A stretch of 64,000 nucleotides of DNA. It comes from Sphingobacterium spiritivorum. GTDB taxonomy: Bacteria; Bacteroidota; Bacteroidia; Sphingobacteriales; Sphingobacteriaceae. The translations under genes and the position numbers were made by a program. Where the stretch lies: contig NZ_CP068082.1 in the NCBI RefSeq assembly GCF_016724845.1, forward strand, positions 1,798,001-1,862,000, read 5' to 3'. Of this stretch, positions 1 through 8,632 are shown piece after piece (position 1 is the first letter of the stretch; every line of letters begins with the position of its first letter). The notes below the pieces were generated by a model, which was not told the DNA's origin, did not search any database, and saw only the letters and a program-made list of their open reading frames with translations.

Positions 1-1940
1 GCTTCTTTGAGTTTCTGATATTTACTCAGTAGTATTTCCAGATTGGCCTGGTCCTGCTCAGTCCTTAACTCTTCCCGGATTCTAAGCATTTCAGACTCTA
101 CTTTACGCTTTTTGATACGATAAATTGCCTGTATCACCAGATTTTTAAGCAGCTCGTACTCCTGTGTGACATAGATCTTTCGCTTATCGTCATTCCAGTT
201 AGGACTTAGATTGTAAGGTGAGGCAACACAGGTAATGGCCAGATCGGAAACCAGCCTATCCTCATGAGAGAAAAACTGTTTTGCCTGAGGAATTTCAAAT
301 CTTTCCGCGTACTCTTTATACACACTAAGGATATAAGCACTTGGCTTATCTTCGAATTCTACATCATCGATACTGCCGAGTAACAATGGTGCAATAGGAA
401 TATCTCCGTCTCCTTCCCAGGTTGCCAGATAATCTCCATAATTGAGCAGTATGCGAATGATTTCGCGCTCCTGAAGAATCTCAGGAGTGATTTTATGTTC
501 GGGTTCCGGAGCCGGTCCCCCACGCTCCTCATCTGTCATAAAGAAATCCGCAGGAGGCCCGTCTCCCTCAGACGGAGAAAAAGGGGAGGAAGAAGCGGAC
601 AGATTACGCTGATTTTTCTTATCCGCATCCTTGGCCTTTTTAACCCGGATATTATTCAGTTCAGAAAGCAATACGCGCTCTTCTATATCCAGCAGATTAC
701 TACACTGACGTATAAATACAGCCACCTTGATCTCATCCGGTATCAGAGCAATACTTTCTACGACATCCCGGATAACATCAGCACGCTTTATTGGATCATT
801 TTCGGCATCCTTAAGGAGGATATTTGTTTTAAAAAAAATAAAATCTTCCTGATGATCGGCTATATATTTTTTGAAGGCATCTGATCCGAATTTTTGCACA
901 TAAGAATCGGGGTCATTCCCGTCCGGAAATAAAAGAATTTTTACATTCAGTCCTTCTTCCAGCAACATGTCTGTTCCTCTCAGTGAGGCTTTTATTCCGG
1001 CTGTATCTCCATCATACAGTATCGTTACATTCTTTGTAAATCTGGAAATCAACCGGATTTGCCCGGATGTCAGCGAAGTTCCGGAGGAAGACACAACGTT
1101 CTCCACACCTGCCTGATGCACAGACAATACGTCTGCATATCCCTCTACCAGATAACAGTTATCCGCATCAACTATGGCCTTCTTTGCAAAGTTGAGTCCG
1201 TAAAGTACATCCGATTTATGATAGATTTCGCTTTCGGGAGAATTGACATACTTCGGAACACTTTTTTCAGTTTTCAGTGTCCGGCCACCGAAGCCAATGA
1301 CTCGTCCTGTAAGGTTTTGAATGGGAAACATAACTCTTCCTCGGAAACGATCGTACATACTGCCGTCGTCCCGTTGTATAGTGAGTCCGATTTCTTTCAG
1401 ATATTCCTCCTGAAAACCGGCAGTTTTGGCCGCTTCGACAAGAGCTGTCCACTGATCCGGAGAATATCCGAGTTCAAACTTTTTTATAATATCTTCCCGG
1501 TATCCTCTTTCCTTGAAATAAGCCAGACCAATGGATTGCCCCATATCCGTCTGCCACATATTGTCTTTGAAAAATTTACCTGCCCATTGGCTCAGTACAT
1601 ACAGACTTTCGCGTTTGTCCTGTGCCGCCATCTGTGCCGGACTACGCTCCTGTTCTTCTACATCGATATGATATTTATTTGCGAGATAACGGATAGCTTC
1701 CGGATAGGAATATTTCTCCAGATCCATCACAAATTTCAGTGCATCGCCACCCGCCCCGCAACCAAAACACTTGTAAATACCTTTAGCTACAGATACGTGA
1801 AAAGAAGGTGTCTTCTCGTTATGAAAAGGACAATTTCCGATCAGAGAAGTTCCCCGTTTTTTGAGGTCTACGAAATCTCCCACGACCTCTTCAATACGGG
1901 CCGTATCCAACACTTTATCTATCGTTTCCTTTTTAATCAC
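1..1940 (-). CDS. dnaG: DNA primase DnaG (3' end cut by window edge)
   Basis: Synthesises RNA primers for lagging-strand replication. Translating the minus strand from a GTG at 1940 gives 646 residues with no stop before the edge. The CHC2 zinc finger is at residues 37-61 (CPFH and CFGCG). The TOPRIM domain has Glu266 in VEGYADV and the YDGD acidic pair at Asp310/Asp312, almost the same numbering as the E. coli enzyme. The C-terminal part matches the less conserved DnaB-interaction region and is still open at base 1. I chose GTG because an AGGAAG sequence precedes it and the zinc finger then sits at the normal distance; no in-frame ATG lies close upstream. It is a housekeeping gene, so it marks conserved backbone next to a variable surface-polysaccharide region. 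Confidence 0.97.
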   Translation of the reverse strand, partial: MIKKETIDKVLDTARIEEVVGDFVDLKKRGTSLIGNCPFHNEKTPSFHVSVAKGIYKCFGCGAGGDALKFVMDLEKYSYPEAIRYLANKYHIDVEEQERSPAQMAAQDKRESLYVLSQWAGKFFKDNMWQTDMGQSIGLAYFKERGYREDIIKKFELGYSPDQWTALVEAAKTAGFQEEYLKEIGLTIQRDDGSMYDRFRGRVMFPIQNLTGRVIGFGGRTLKTEKSVPKYVNSPESEIYHKSDVLYGLNFAKKAIVDADNCYLVEGYADVLSVHQAGVENVVSSSGTSLTSGQIRLISRFTKNVTILYDGDTAGIKASLRGTDMLLEEGLNVKILLFPDGNDPDSYVQKFGSDAFKKYIADHQEDFIFFKTNILLKDAENDPIKRADVIRDVVESIALIPDEIKVAVFIRQCSNLLDIEERVLLSELNNIRVKKAKDADKKNQRNLSASSSPFSPSEGDGPPADFFMTDEERGGPAPEPEHKITPEILQEREIIRILLNYGDYLATWEGDGDIPIAPLLLGSIDDVEFEDKPSAYILSVYKEYAERFEIPQAKQFFSHEDRLVSDLAITCVASPYNLSPNWNDDKRKIYVTQEYELLKNLVIQAIYRIKKRKVESEMLRIREELRTEQDQANLEILLSKYQKLKE

Positions 1941-2044
1941 AGCATCTTCCTTTTGTGTTAGTAAAATTAGGTAATAGGATTGAGTAGACAAAATGATTAC
2001 TTGCAACAAAGTAGCAAATACTTTAGTTACCAGGGAAATATATA

Positions 2045-2467
2045 GTTTCTACCGTATCCGGAAAGAAAATTGCATTCTATGGTTGGGCATTCAAAAAAGA
2101 CACCAATGATACCTGCGAATCTGCAGCCATCTATGTGGCAGATTATCTTTTAAATGAAGAGGCTGAAATTGTTGTCTTTGATCCGAAGGTTTCTGCGGAG
2201 AAAATATATGCCGATCTGGATTATCTCAATACCCGTAGCCCGGAAGAAAACAGACGCCTGGTAAAAGTGGTACAGAACCCGACAGAAGCTGCAGATAAAG
2301 CACATGCTGTGGCCATCCTGACGGAATGGGATGAGTTCAAAGACTACGATTGGGCACAAATAAAGACCCTTATGAAAAAACCGGCCTTTGTATTTGACGG
2401 GAGAAAATTACTGAGCCGGACGCAACTTGAAGAATTAGGATTTAAATATTACGCTATCGGCGAATAA
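2045..2467 (+). pseudogene. 3' remnant of UDP-glucose 6-dehydrogenase gene (eukaryotic-type)
   Basis: The reading frame encodes about 140 residues that match only the C-terminal UDP-binding domain of UDP-glucose dehydrogenase: VSGKKIAFYGWAFKKDTND, then CESAAIYVADYLL, FDPKV, and a final FDGRKLL. The catalytic Cys and the NAD-binding N-terminal domain are absent. Upstream, the frame hits a TAG just before the homology begins, and there is no good start codon, so about two thirds of the gene is gone. The GWAFKKDTNDTCES wording is that of the animal/Bacteroidota UGDH subgroup. It differs from the bacterial-type enzyme encoded intact at 45199-46521. A GTG at 2135 could give a 110-residue product, but I see no reason to think it functions. 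A strong terminator follows directly. Confidence 0.85.
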
Positions 2468-2471
2468 AAGA

Positions 2472-2515
2472 GCTGTCTCCTGTTCTGTTGAATTACAGGA
2501 GACAGCGCTTTTTTT
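2472..2515. terminator. bidirectional intrinsic terminator
   Basis: A perfect 12-bp stem (2472-2483 with 2495-2506) and an 11-nt loop are followed by GC and seven T on the plus strand. On the minus strand the stem runs into CTCTTTTATT. It lies between the ugd remnant and the convergent barrel-protein gene and overlaps the latter's stop codon. Confidence 0.85.
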
Positions 2516-3146
2516 ACAATTGAATTCCAACACCAAGCGATAATACTCTGTTTTTCGCTGTATTGTCGATATTACTTCCGTATAAATTAGATAAGCCCAG
2601 AGCATAGCCCATATTCACCAGTAAGCCATTCTCAAACTTATAATTAGCCATCAGGCTAATTCCATAGTCTTGTCTTTTCATGTCTTTACCGTCGAAGTCA
2701 AAATCAATTGTTCCGCTTTTGTAATCATCACTCTGACCTTCAAACTTCTGCTTTCCAGAAAGGTTAAATCCAATGTAAGACCCGGCACCAAATTGCAATT
2801 GGTCATTTCCGATCAACATCTTACCAACAATATGAAGAGGAATTTCAACTACCCAAAGTCTGGTCTTCAGATTACCATAGCTGGTTTCACTCTCGAAAAA
2901 CTTATCGTTATACCCTTTCCCTACAAGTGAAACACCAGGTTGAATTGAAAAATATTGTGCAACAGGCAGATCTACAAAACCTCCGACAAAACCGGATAAA
3001 TATGTCCTCGGATTTCCGCCCTCAGCAAACTGAAAAGTAGGAAAAGCTAATCCACCCTTGACTCCGAATTCGATCTTTGATTTATATTGCGCATGCACCG
3101 CAACACTCATACAGATAAAAGCTAATACTATGCAAAGTCTTTTCAT
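2514..3146 (-). CDS. outer-membrane beta-barrel protein, PorT-like
   Basis: A 210-residue exported protein. Residues 1-20 are a signal peptide ending in VHAQ. The rest is made of short alternating strands (IEFGVKGGLAFPTF, FSIQPGVSLVGKGY, LQFGAGSYIGFNLSG, YGISLMANYKF) and ends in the aromatic/hydrophobic pattern SLGVGIQL typical of barrel proteins. This fits the Bacteroidota outer-membrane beta-barrel family (PF13568-like), whose members are mostly uncharacterised small porin-like proteins. It stands alone: the ugd remnant converges from the left, and the wza-wzc operon ends 121 bp to the right behind its own terminator. No specific role can be read from the sequence. Confidence 0.8.
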   Translation of the reverse strand: MKRLCIVLAFICMSVAVHAQYKSKIEFGVKGGLAFPTFQFAEGGNPRTYLSGFVGGFVDLPVAQYFSIQPGVSLVGKGYNDKFFESETSYGNLKTRLWVVEIPLHIVGKMLIGNDQLQFGAGSYIGFNLSGKQKFEGQSDDYKSGTIDFDFDGKDMKRQDYGISLMANYKFENGLLVNMGYALGLSNLYGSNIDNTAKNRVLSLGVGIQL

Positions 3147-3208
3147 ATAATATAAAATAAGTGTTTCTCAAATATACAAGATAAACCCAGACCTTGCACC
3201 AAAAAATA

Positions 3209-3240
3209 AGAGCGGGAAGTCAATTTTAACATCCCGCTCT
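3209..3240 (-). terminator. terminator of the wza-wzc operon
   Basis: A 9-bp perfect stem AGAGCGGGA/TCCCGCTCT (3209-3217 with 3232-3240), 14-nt loop. In the minus direction it is followed by TTATTTTTT, and it lies just after the wzc stop codon. Read in the plus direction it is also followed by a seven-T run, so it may work both ways. Confidence 0.8.
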
Positions 3241-3267
3241 GAGCATTTTTTTATAGAATAGAGTTCA

Positions 3268-5685
3268 TTAAATTCTGTTCTTATCTTTTCCGAAGATCAG
3301 ATTTTTCAAGCGTTTACGTAAAGATACCTCACCGGTATCGCCATATCCATAGCCGTAACCGTATCCATAGCCGTAGCCTCTGGCAAAGTCCACATCATTG
3401 ATTACTACAGCCATATTCTTCAATTTGCCTTTCTCATACAGCTCTTTCGGAACATTTAGCAAACGCTTGTCCAGATAATTGGCTCGCGCCACATAAATAG
3501 TAAGATCTGCATTATCTGCGATCAATAGCGTATCCGTTACTAAGCTCACAGGAGCTGTATCCACCAGTACATAGTCATAATGCGTTCTGCAATACTCGAT
3601 CACATCATTAAAATGTCCGTTCATCAATAATTCAGCAGGGTTAGGAGCTACATATCCGGAATAAATAACATCAAAATCGTAAGATCCCGGTTTCTTAATA
3701 ATAATATTGTCGATCGGCATCTCCGGATTAATCAGGAATTGCGTAATTCCGATATTGGTATGCTGAAGGTGTGATAATCCTAAATAATCCAGTACTTTCG
3801 GACTACGGATATCCGCTCCTATCAATACCACACTCTTTCCTGACATGGCCAGAATACGTGCAAGATTGGTCGATACAAAGGATTTACCTTCTCCTGATGT
3901 AGTGGAGGTAATAAACATAACAGAAGAACTTCCCTTGCGATTCCCCAGCATAAAGGAAATGTTGGTTCGTAAAATCCGGAACGCTTCCGCCAGTGAACTA
4001 CGGTCATTCTCTTTGATAATGGGATCCTTAGCTGACGGAACTTCTCCCAGAATAGGAGCTGAAAGCTTCTCCTCTATATCTTTTCTCGAATGCACCTTAT
4101 TGTCCATCAGAAATTTGATGTAAAGTACTCCGAATGGAAGTAATATTCCTAATAACAGTGCAGCAAGCAAAACGATACCTTTTTTAGGTGCAACAGGAAT
4201 GTCTGATCCAAATGCTTTATCAATTATTTTCAGATTGTCAGGAGTGGCAGCGGCCTTGATCTCATTTTCTTCTCTTTTCTGTAATAAGAAGAGATAAAGC
4301 GACTCTACAATCTGTTGTTGTCTGGAGATATCGCGATAACCTCTTTCCTGTTGAGGCAGATTACTCAATTTACCCTGCAGTTCAGATTTCTTACCCTTTG
4401 CCGCATTCAGCGAAAGCTGTACGGAAGTTCTGTAATTATTCAAGGAACGAAGCAGGTTATTATTGAGTACACGGATATTATCATTCAGATTCTTTACTAC
4501 AGGGTTTTCAGGAGTAGACGATTTTAAAAGATCATCACGTTCTAAAACCATCCTATTGTACTCAGCTATTGTCTTTTCTATAGATACATCCTGTAACCCC
4601 ACATTAGTTGGCAACAATTCTGTATTATTAGACTGAATAGACTCTCTCATAAAGTCCACCAAACCCAATTGCGTCTGCTGCTCCATGACATTTTTATCCG
4701 ATTCACTAGCTGTTTGTAAATATAACTTTGCTTCAGCTTCTACATCTGTCAGTCGATTTCCTTCCTTAAATTTTTCAGCCTCCCGATCTACACCTGTCAA
4801 ATCTCCTGTAATAATAGCCAGACGATCCCCAATAAATTTAGAAGTAGCACGAGTCAATTTATGTTTATCCTCTGTCAGATCTGAATTATATTGGTTGATC
4901 AGTTCATCTACAATCTGTTCTGCCTTTCCTTTCGAATTTGCAGTCATTGAAAAATTGATAATATTAGATTGTTTTTCCTGATTTGGAGTAATATTCACTC
5001 CTTTTATCAGATCCGATACCATTTTCTGTTTAGGAACAATAGTAATACCATAAGATTTACTTTTCGCCAAGTCCAATTGATTCCCATTTGGAACCAACAA
5101 AACCTCTCCGATGGTAGTCTTGATTTTCTTTCCAAAATCAAATGTTCCTACTTCTTTCGTCTTGAGGTTTTTAAGTAAAAATTTCGTATTTGATAACACC
5201 TCTACAGTAAATCCTCCATTTACTGTGTCTCTGTATTCTGAGGATTGATTCAATAGCACCCATTTGAATGGTGATTCCTGCTCTGTAATGTCTTGAGAAG
5301 CTAAGCTGCCTTTTACACTATAATTAGTTGATAAATTCAATCTATCTACAACTTTACTTACCAATCTTCTGGATTTCAGCACATCAATCTGATCCATTAT
5401 TTGAGAGGAGGTTGTTGAGGAACCAGCCATTTCAGCGAGATCAGATAACCCCGCCAATTCTCCTTTTGCACTTTTCTCATCCGGCAAAAGAATCTTTGCA
5501 TCTACAGCGTATTGCTTAGGTGCGTACCGCAGGTATAAAAAAGCAAGAGCAAGTATAAAAAACACTGAAATAATAAACCACTTCCAGTAGTAGAAGTATT
5601 GTTCAAATACAGCCTTTAAATTCAGTTCCTCTCCTTCGCTTTCCATAGAAGCATTAGGCAGAGTATGGTTGGGTTTTGGAGTCAT
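3268..5685 (-). CDS. wzc: polysaccharide co-polymerase / tyrosine autokinase (Wzc-type)
   Basis: Controls chain length and export of a Wzy-type exopolysaccharide from the inner membrane. The 805 residues contain an N-terminal Wzz domain with a first membrane segment near 35-55, long coiled-coil periplasmic stretches (about 270-480), a second membrane segment near 500-525, and a cytoplasmic BY-kinase domain. The kinase has Walker A GEGKS (Lys601), Walker A' VVLIGADIRSPK, and Walker B VLVDTAP (Asp709). The C-terminal tail carries an unusual run of six Tyr-Gly pairs (residues about 769-781), the expected autophosphorylation cluster. It lies 6 bp downstream of wza in one operon. The matching phosphatase is probably the CpsB/YwqE protein at 29883-30674. 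Confidence 0.95.
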   Translation of the reverse strand: MTPKPNHTLPNASMESEGEELNLKAVFEQYFYYWKWFIISVFFILALAFLYLRYAPKQYAVDAKILLPDEKSAKGELAGLSDLAEMAGSSTTSSQIMDQIDVLKSRRLVSKVVDRLNLSTNYSVKGSLASQDITEQESPFKWVLLNQSSEYRDTVNGGFTVEVLSNTKFLLKNLKTKEVGTFDFGKKIKTTIGEVLLVPNGNQLDLAKSKSYGITIVPKQKMVSDLIKGVNITPNQEKQSNIINFSMTANSKGKAEQIVDELINQYNSDLTEDKHKLTRATSKFIGDRLAIITGDLTGVDREAEKFKEGNRLTDVEAEAKLYLQTASESDKNVMEQQTQLGLVDFMRESIQSNNTELLPTNVGLQDVSIEKTIAEYNRMVLERDDLLKSSTPENPVVKNLNDNIRVLNNNLLRSLNNYRTSVQLSLNAAKGKKSELQGKLSNLPQQERGYRDISRQQQIVESLYLFLLQKREENEIKAAATPDNLKIIDKAFGSDIPVAPKKGIVLLAALLLGILLPFGVLYIKFLMDNKVHSRKDIEEKLSAPILGEVPSAKDPIIKENDRSSLAEAFRILRTNISFMLGNRKGSSSVMFITSTTSGEGKSFVSTNLARILAMSGKSVVLIGADIRSPKVLDYLGLSHLQHTNIGITQFLINPEMPIDNIIIKKPGSYDFDVIYSGYVAPNPAELLMNGHFNDVIEYCRTHYDYVLVDTAPVSLVTDTLLIADNADLTIYVARANYLDKRLLNVPKELYEKGKLKNMAVVINDVDFARGYGYGYGYGYGYGDTGEVSLRKRLKNLIFGKDKNRI

Positions 5686-5691
5686 AATAGA

Positions 5692-6471
5692 TTAACGTAC
5701 AATAACGGATATAATGGTAATAACTAATCCTGCAATTGAGATAATAATATTCGTATTCTGGCCATAATTAGCATTTCTGATCTGAGAACCATTCGGTTCT
5801 ACGTATACCACATCATTTTGAGCGAGATAATAGAACGGCGAATTAAGCGCATCTTGCTTTGTCAGGTCTATTCTGTTCATGGTCTTGGCCCCATCAATCT
5901 CCCGGATGACCAAGACATTATTTCGCATCCCTTTCATAGTCATGTCTCCAGCCAGTCCCAAAGCTTCAAATATAGTTACCCGCTCGTTATTTAATGTATA
6001 TGTTCCTGGTCTACCAACTTCTCCGACGATGGTTACCTTAAAATTATTGTACGAAATATTTACGCCTGGATCCAGTATATAGGTTTTCAATCGCTGACGG
6101 ATCATATCCATTGCCTCCAGACGTGTCAATCCACCAACTTTAAGTTTTCCCAATACCGGAAAATCAATTTCTCCACTATCATCTACTGTATAAGTTGGTT
6201 TAAAAGCCATATCCGTAGCAGATCCTGCATTCATTTGATAAGCATTCTGTTGATTAAAGGGTTGGGTAGCTTTAATATCTGCCGCAGAAACCGAGATAGC
6301 CAAAATATCATTCGGCTGTATCTTTGGAATATGCTGCTGATAAATTGTACTGATCTGAGTAGAGTCAGGTTGAAGATAAATAATCTCTTTGCGCGATCCA
6401 CAGGAAAACATCCCGACCAGGGTAAGAAGAAGCAGCGACAAGAAAAAAGCCCTCGATAAATTGATATTCAT
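5692..6471 (-). CDS. wza: polysaccharide export outer-membrane lipoprotein (Wza-type)
   Basis: Forms or contributes to the outer-membrane exit channel for exopolysaccharide. It has 259 residues. Signal peptide II has the lipobox cysteine at position 24 (GMFSC). The poly-export domain follows (residues about 45-145, with the typical IQPNDILAISV and IDFPVLGKLKVGGLTRLEA), then one SLBB domain (about 148-230, VTIVGEVGRPGTYTL). A C-terminal hydrophobic segment, IIISIAGLVITIISVIV, ends the protein. The short single-SLBB form with a membrane tail is the common Bacteroidota version and is smaller than E. coli Wza. First gene of the wza-wzc operon. Confidence 0.93.
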   Translation of the reverse strand: MNINLSRAFFLSLLLLTLVGMFSCGSRKEIIYLQPDSTQISTIYQQHIPKIQPNDILAISVSAADIKATQPFNQQNAYQMNAGSATDMAFKPTYTVDDSGEIDFPVLGKLKVGGLTRLEAMDMIRQRLKTYILDPGVNISYNNFKVTIVGEVGRPGTYTLNNERVTIFEALGLAGDMTMKGMRNNVLVIREIDGAKTMNRIDLTKQDALNSPFYYLAQNDVVYVEPNGSQIRNANYGQNTNIIISIAGLVITIISVIVR

Positions 6472-6910
6472 ATATTCTGCTGAATAAAGATTGATATGGT
6501 ATTAAAAATTTTCTATAATGCTTTGGCACAGCAATAATCAGTCCAAGGCACCATTCCTATCCCAATAAACCGTAAAAATACAATTCTTTTCAACAAGCAG
6601 GTACGTTTTTTTCAAATAAATAGGCAGGACTTATTTACATCTATATTCTCCAATCAAACTAAAAAACAACACAAATATCTATATATCAAAAACATACGAA
6701 AGAATGAGCAAATAAACTTAAACCTAAGTTACCTTTCATTTCAGTTAACATCAACTGATAAACAGGATAATTAGAAAGTACAAAATACTGCAAATATTAT
6801 CTTCATAAACCTCTTCAAAACTTGTACTATCCATACGCTATAGCTATATTAGCATCCAGAATACCAGAGACATCTACCAACGTTTCGTCAGAAAAACATT
6901 CACTACAAAA
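6472..6910. other. divergent intergenic region, promoters for wza and araC-like gene
   Basis: This AT-rich, 439-bp stretch separates divergent genes, so it must hold at least two promoters. I see no reading frame of worth and no exact TAnnTTTG box that I would assign. A widely spaced AGTACAA/TTGTACT pair (6777-6783 and 6822-6828) is the only dyad I noted; its meaning is unclear. Confidence 0.4.
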
Positions 6911-7819
6911 ATGAGATTGTACAATCTCTTTTCGGGTTGGGGTTATATGTCAATGGAAAACTGTAACACAAGTATGAGTTCTATGCCTATTGACTTCGGA
7001 ATACATTTATCAGACAGTATACATAATCATCTTCCCCAAGCGTTTAACAATATCCGAAGGGATCTCTATATAATTCTGCTGACTCAGGATAAGCCTTACA
7101 GATTATATATCGGAGATTCAGAAGTTGAACTTGCGCCTCATACACTTGCCTATATTAATCCGAATATGGCTACGCGCTTTATTCCTCAGGGCGATGCGCA
7201 TATGCATATCCTTTATTTCACAGCAGATTTTTATGCTCAGACATCAAGAGATACATTTTTCTTAACCCAAAGTCCGCTCTTCAAAGAGAATATCAATCTG
7301 TTTCAGTTATCTGAAGAAGGAATTTTATATGCTACAAATCTGGTTAATCTGCTATATAATATAAGAGACAAATACAAAGAGAAGATATATCAGGATCTAC
7401 TGCACAATTTATTAGAACAGATACTGTTGCTGGGTATGATCTATAATCCGCATCATATTGAATATATTCACAGCGAAAATTCTGAAGAATTTCTGAGCAG
7501 ATATTTCGAGAAGTTATTGGAACAACATCTTGCGAAAGAGAAATCCGTCAAATTTTATGCGGACATGTTGCAGGTTAGCTCCCGCAAGCTTACTGCTGCT
7601 ACCAAACAGGCCTTAGGCAAAACACCAAAAGAGATTATTCTCGAGCATATTACACAGGAAGCGAAGCGTAAATTGACAAACACACAAAAAAGTATAAAAG
7701 AGATCGCCTATTCTCTTGGATACAAGGATGAGAACAATTTCAGTTCTCTGTTTACAAAAGAAGTGGGTTGCTCTCCGAAAATATACCGTCGCCGGAACCA
7801 ATACCCGCCTAAAGACTAA
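6911..7819 (+). CDS. AraC-family transcriptional regulator
   Basis: A 302-residue DNA-binding regulator. The C-terminal 100 residues are a standard double helix-turn-helix (YADMLQVSSRKLTAATKQ, then IKEIAYSLGYKDENNFSSLFTKEVGCSPKIYR). The N-terminal half looks like a cupin-type sensing domain (VELAPHTLAYINPNMATRF, HMHILYFTADFY). The start is uncertain: an internal Met at residue 14 (MSMENC) would also suit, and neither has a Shine-Dalgarno sequence. It sits 110 bp upstream of, and in the same direction as, the fibre-like operon at 7930-13947, so it is a natural candidate regulator of that operon, but this is inferred only from position. Its effector is unknown. Confidence 0.9.
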   Translation: MRLYNLFSGWGYMSMENCNTSMSSMPIDFGIHLSDSIHNHLPQAFNNIRRDLYIILLTQDKPYRLYIGDSEVELAPHTLAYINPNMATRFIPQGDAHMHILYFTADFYAQTSRDTFFLTQSPLFKENINLFQLSEEGILYATNLVNLLYNIRDKYKEKIYQDLLHNLLEQILLLGMIYNPHHIEYIHSENSEEFLSRYFEKLLEQHLAKEKSVKFYADMLQVSSRKLTAATKQALGKTPKEIILEHITQEAKRKLTNTQKSIKEIAYSLGYKDENNFSSLFTKEVGCSPKIYRRRNQYPPKD

Positions 7820-7830
7820 GATTACATAAA

Positions 7831-7850
7831 TTAATGATCGTACTCATTAA
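7831..7850. promoter_or_regulatory. short dyad upstream of fibre-like operon
   Basis: TTAATGA and TCATTAA (7831-7837, 7844-7850) surround a GTAC-containing core, 80 bp upstream of the first operon gene. It could be an operator for the neighbouring AraC-type protein, or a weak hairpin after that gene. There is no T tract. Confidence 0.35.
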
Positions 7851-7918
7851 CCTGTAATTTCACAAGAAATTAATCGGATATTAAAGTATGATTTGTTAAA
7901 TTTACAATATCACCTATT

Positions 7919-7925
7919 GAGGAGG
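7919..7925 (+). promoter_or_regulatory. strong Shine-Dalgarno for first fibre gene
   Basis: GAGGAGG ends 4 nt before the ATG at 7930. Such a full Shine-Dalgarno match stands out here, because most genes in this window lack one. Confidence 0.6.
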
Positions 7926-7929
7926 CTCT

Positions 7930-8460
7930 ATGAAATGGTTAGTACTTCTGTTCATATTTATAAGTGTTGCAAATGTAGAGACTGCGTTTGCACAGGCGAC
8001 AAGACCTGTACAATTAAACATTATACTTCATGAAGTACAGCACCTCTCCGTCAATCCTGAACAATCTACTACTAACCTTGAATATAAAACAGTAAAAGAT
8101 TATCAGGAGGGTGTTTCCAAAACACAGAACAATCACCTGACAGTACTTAGTACTACACCTTATATTATAAAAGTACAGGTTATGGAAAATGAGCACCAGG
8201 CAGGCAATTCTGCATCTGGGTCATCACCTTCTCTTGAGCTTTTTGCGCAACCCACTAATTCTACATTTCCTGTTCATACCGAGCTTCAGCAACTCAGTAC
8301 TAAAGATGCTTCTTTAATCAGTAGTGACCACCCAAGTACAGGCACATATTACGATGTTATCTACAAAAGTACAGGACAACAGTCTGCTATAGATTTCATC
8401 AGAAATAACGAGAAAACCACCTACTCCAACACCATTCTCTACAGCATCGAAAGCAAGTAA
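7930..8460 (+). CDS. secreted fibre subunit-like protein (minor/initiator?)
   Basis: A 176-residue exported protein. Signal peptide 1-22 ends in AFAQ. No named family was recognised. It is a clear paralogue of the next gene: NLEYKTVKDYQEGVSKTQNN here against NLEYKTVEDYKNGVSKTVNN there. Both start the mature chain with a beta-strand (VQLNIILHEVQHLSV) and end with a closely similar last strand (KTTYSNTILYSIESK). There are no cysteines in the mature chain, so it lacks the disulfide of classical pilins. Its place directly before a PapD-like chaperone and a barrel protein suggests a structural subunit carried by those proteins. Which position it takes in the fibre cannot be told. Confidence 0.7.
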   Translation: MKWLVLLFIFISVANVETAFAQATRPVQLNIILHEVQHLSVNPEQSTTNLEYKTVKDYQEGVSKTQNNHLTVLSTTPYIIKVQVMENEHQAGNSASGSSPSLELFAQPTNSTFPVHTELQQLSTKDASLISSDHPSTGTYYDVIYKSTGQQSAIDFIRNNEKTTYSNTILYSIESK

Positions 8461-8466
8461 ATATTC

Positions 8467-8490
8467 TTTTGTAGAGACCCATCTACAAAA
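8467..8490 (+). terminator. possible weak terminator/attenuator between subunit genes
   Basis: A 9-bp stem TTTTGTAGA/TCTACAAAA with a 6-nt loop starts 7 nt after the first subunit's stop. No T tract follows in the plus direction, so termination may be partial; it may instead protect mRNA ends. Confidence 0.4.
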
Positions 8491-8538
8491 ATAGGTGTTA
8501 CAACAGTTTTTCATATTTCTTTGTTCCTTTTTCATCTT

Positions 8539-8567
8539 TTTGGATCCGTTATTCCATAGTAATTTTG
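8539..8567 (+). promoter_or_regulatory. Bacteroidota-type promoter for second subunit gene
   Basis: TTTG (8539-8542) and an exact TAnnTTTG box, TAATTTTG (8560-8567), are separated by 17 nt. This is the known Bacteroidota -33/-7 pattern. Transcription would start near 8574, giving a leader of about 60 nt before the ATG at 8633. It would give the second subunit gene its own supply of mRNA. Confidence 0.6.
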
Positions 8568-8632
8568 TCATGTCAAAGAAATACAAACAGTTTATTTTCA
8601 GAGACATAGCAAATTTTAAACAACAAACGAAA

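Noticed and set aside
1059..1961. 300-codon open frame on the plus strand
   Set aside because: It is antisense to dnaG, whose zinc finger and TOPRIM motifs are intact on the minus strand; the plus-strand translation is Cys/Phe/Ile-rich with no domain.
8495..8632. N-terminal 46-codon extension of the probable major subunit
   Set aside because: The extension would cover the TTTG/TAATTTTG promoter, and the internal ATG at 8633 gives a perfect signal peptide.
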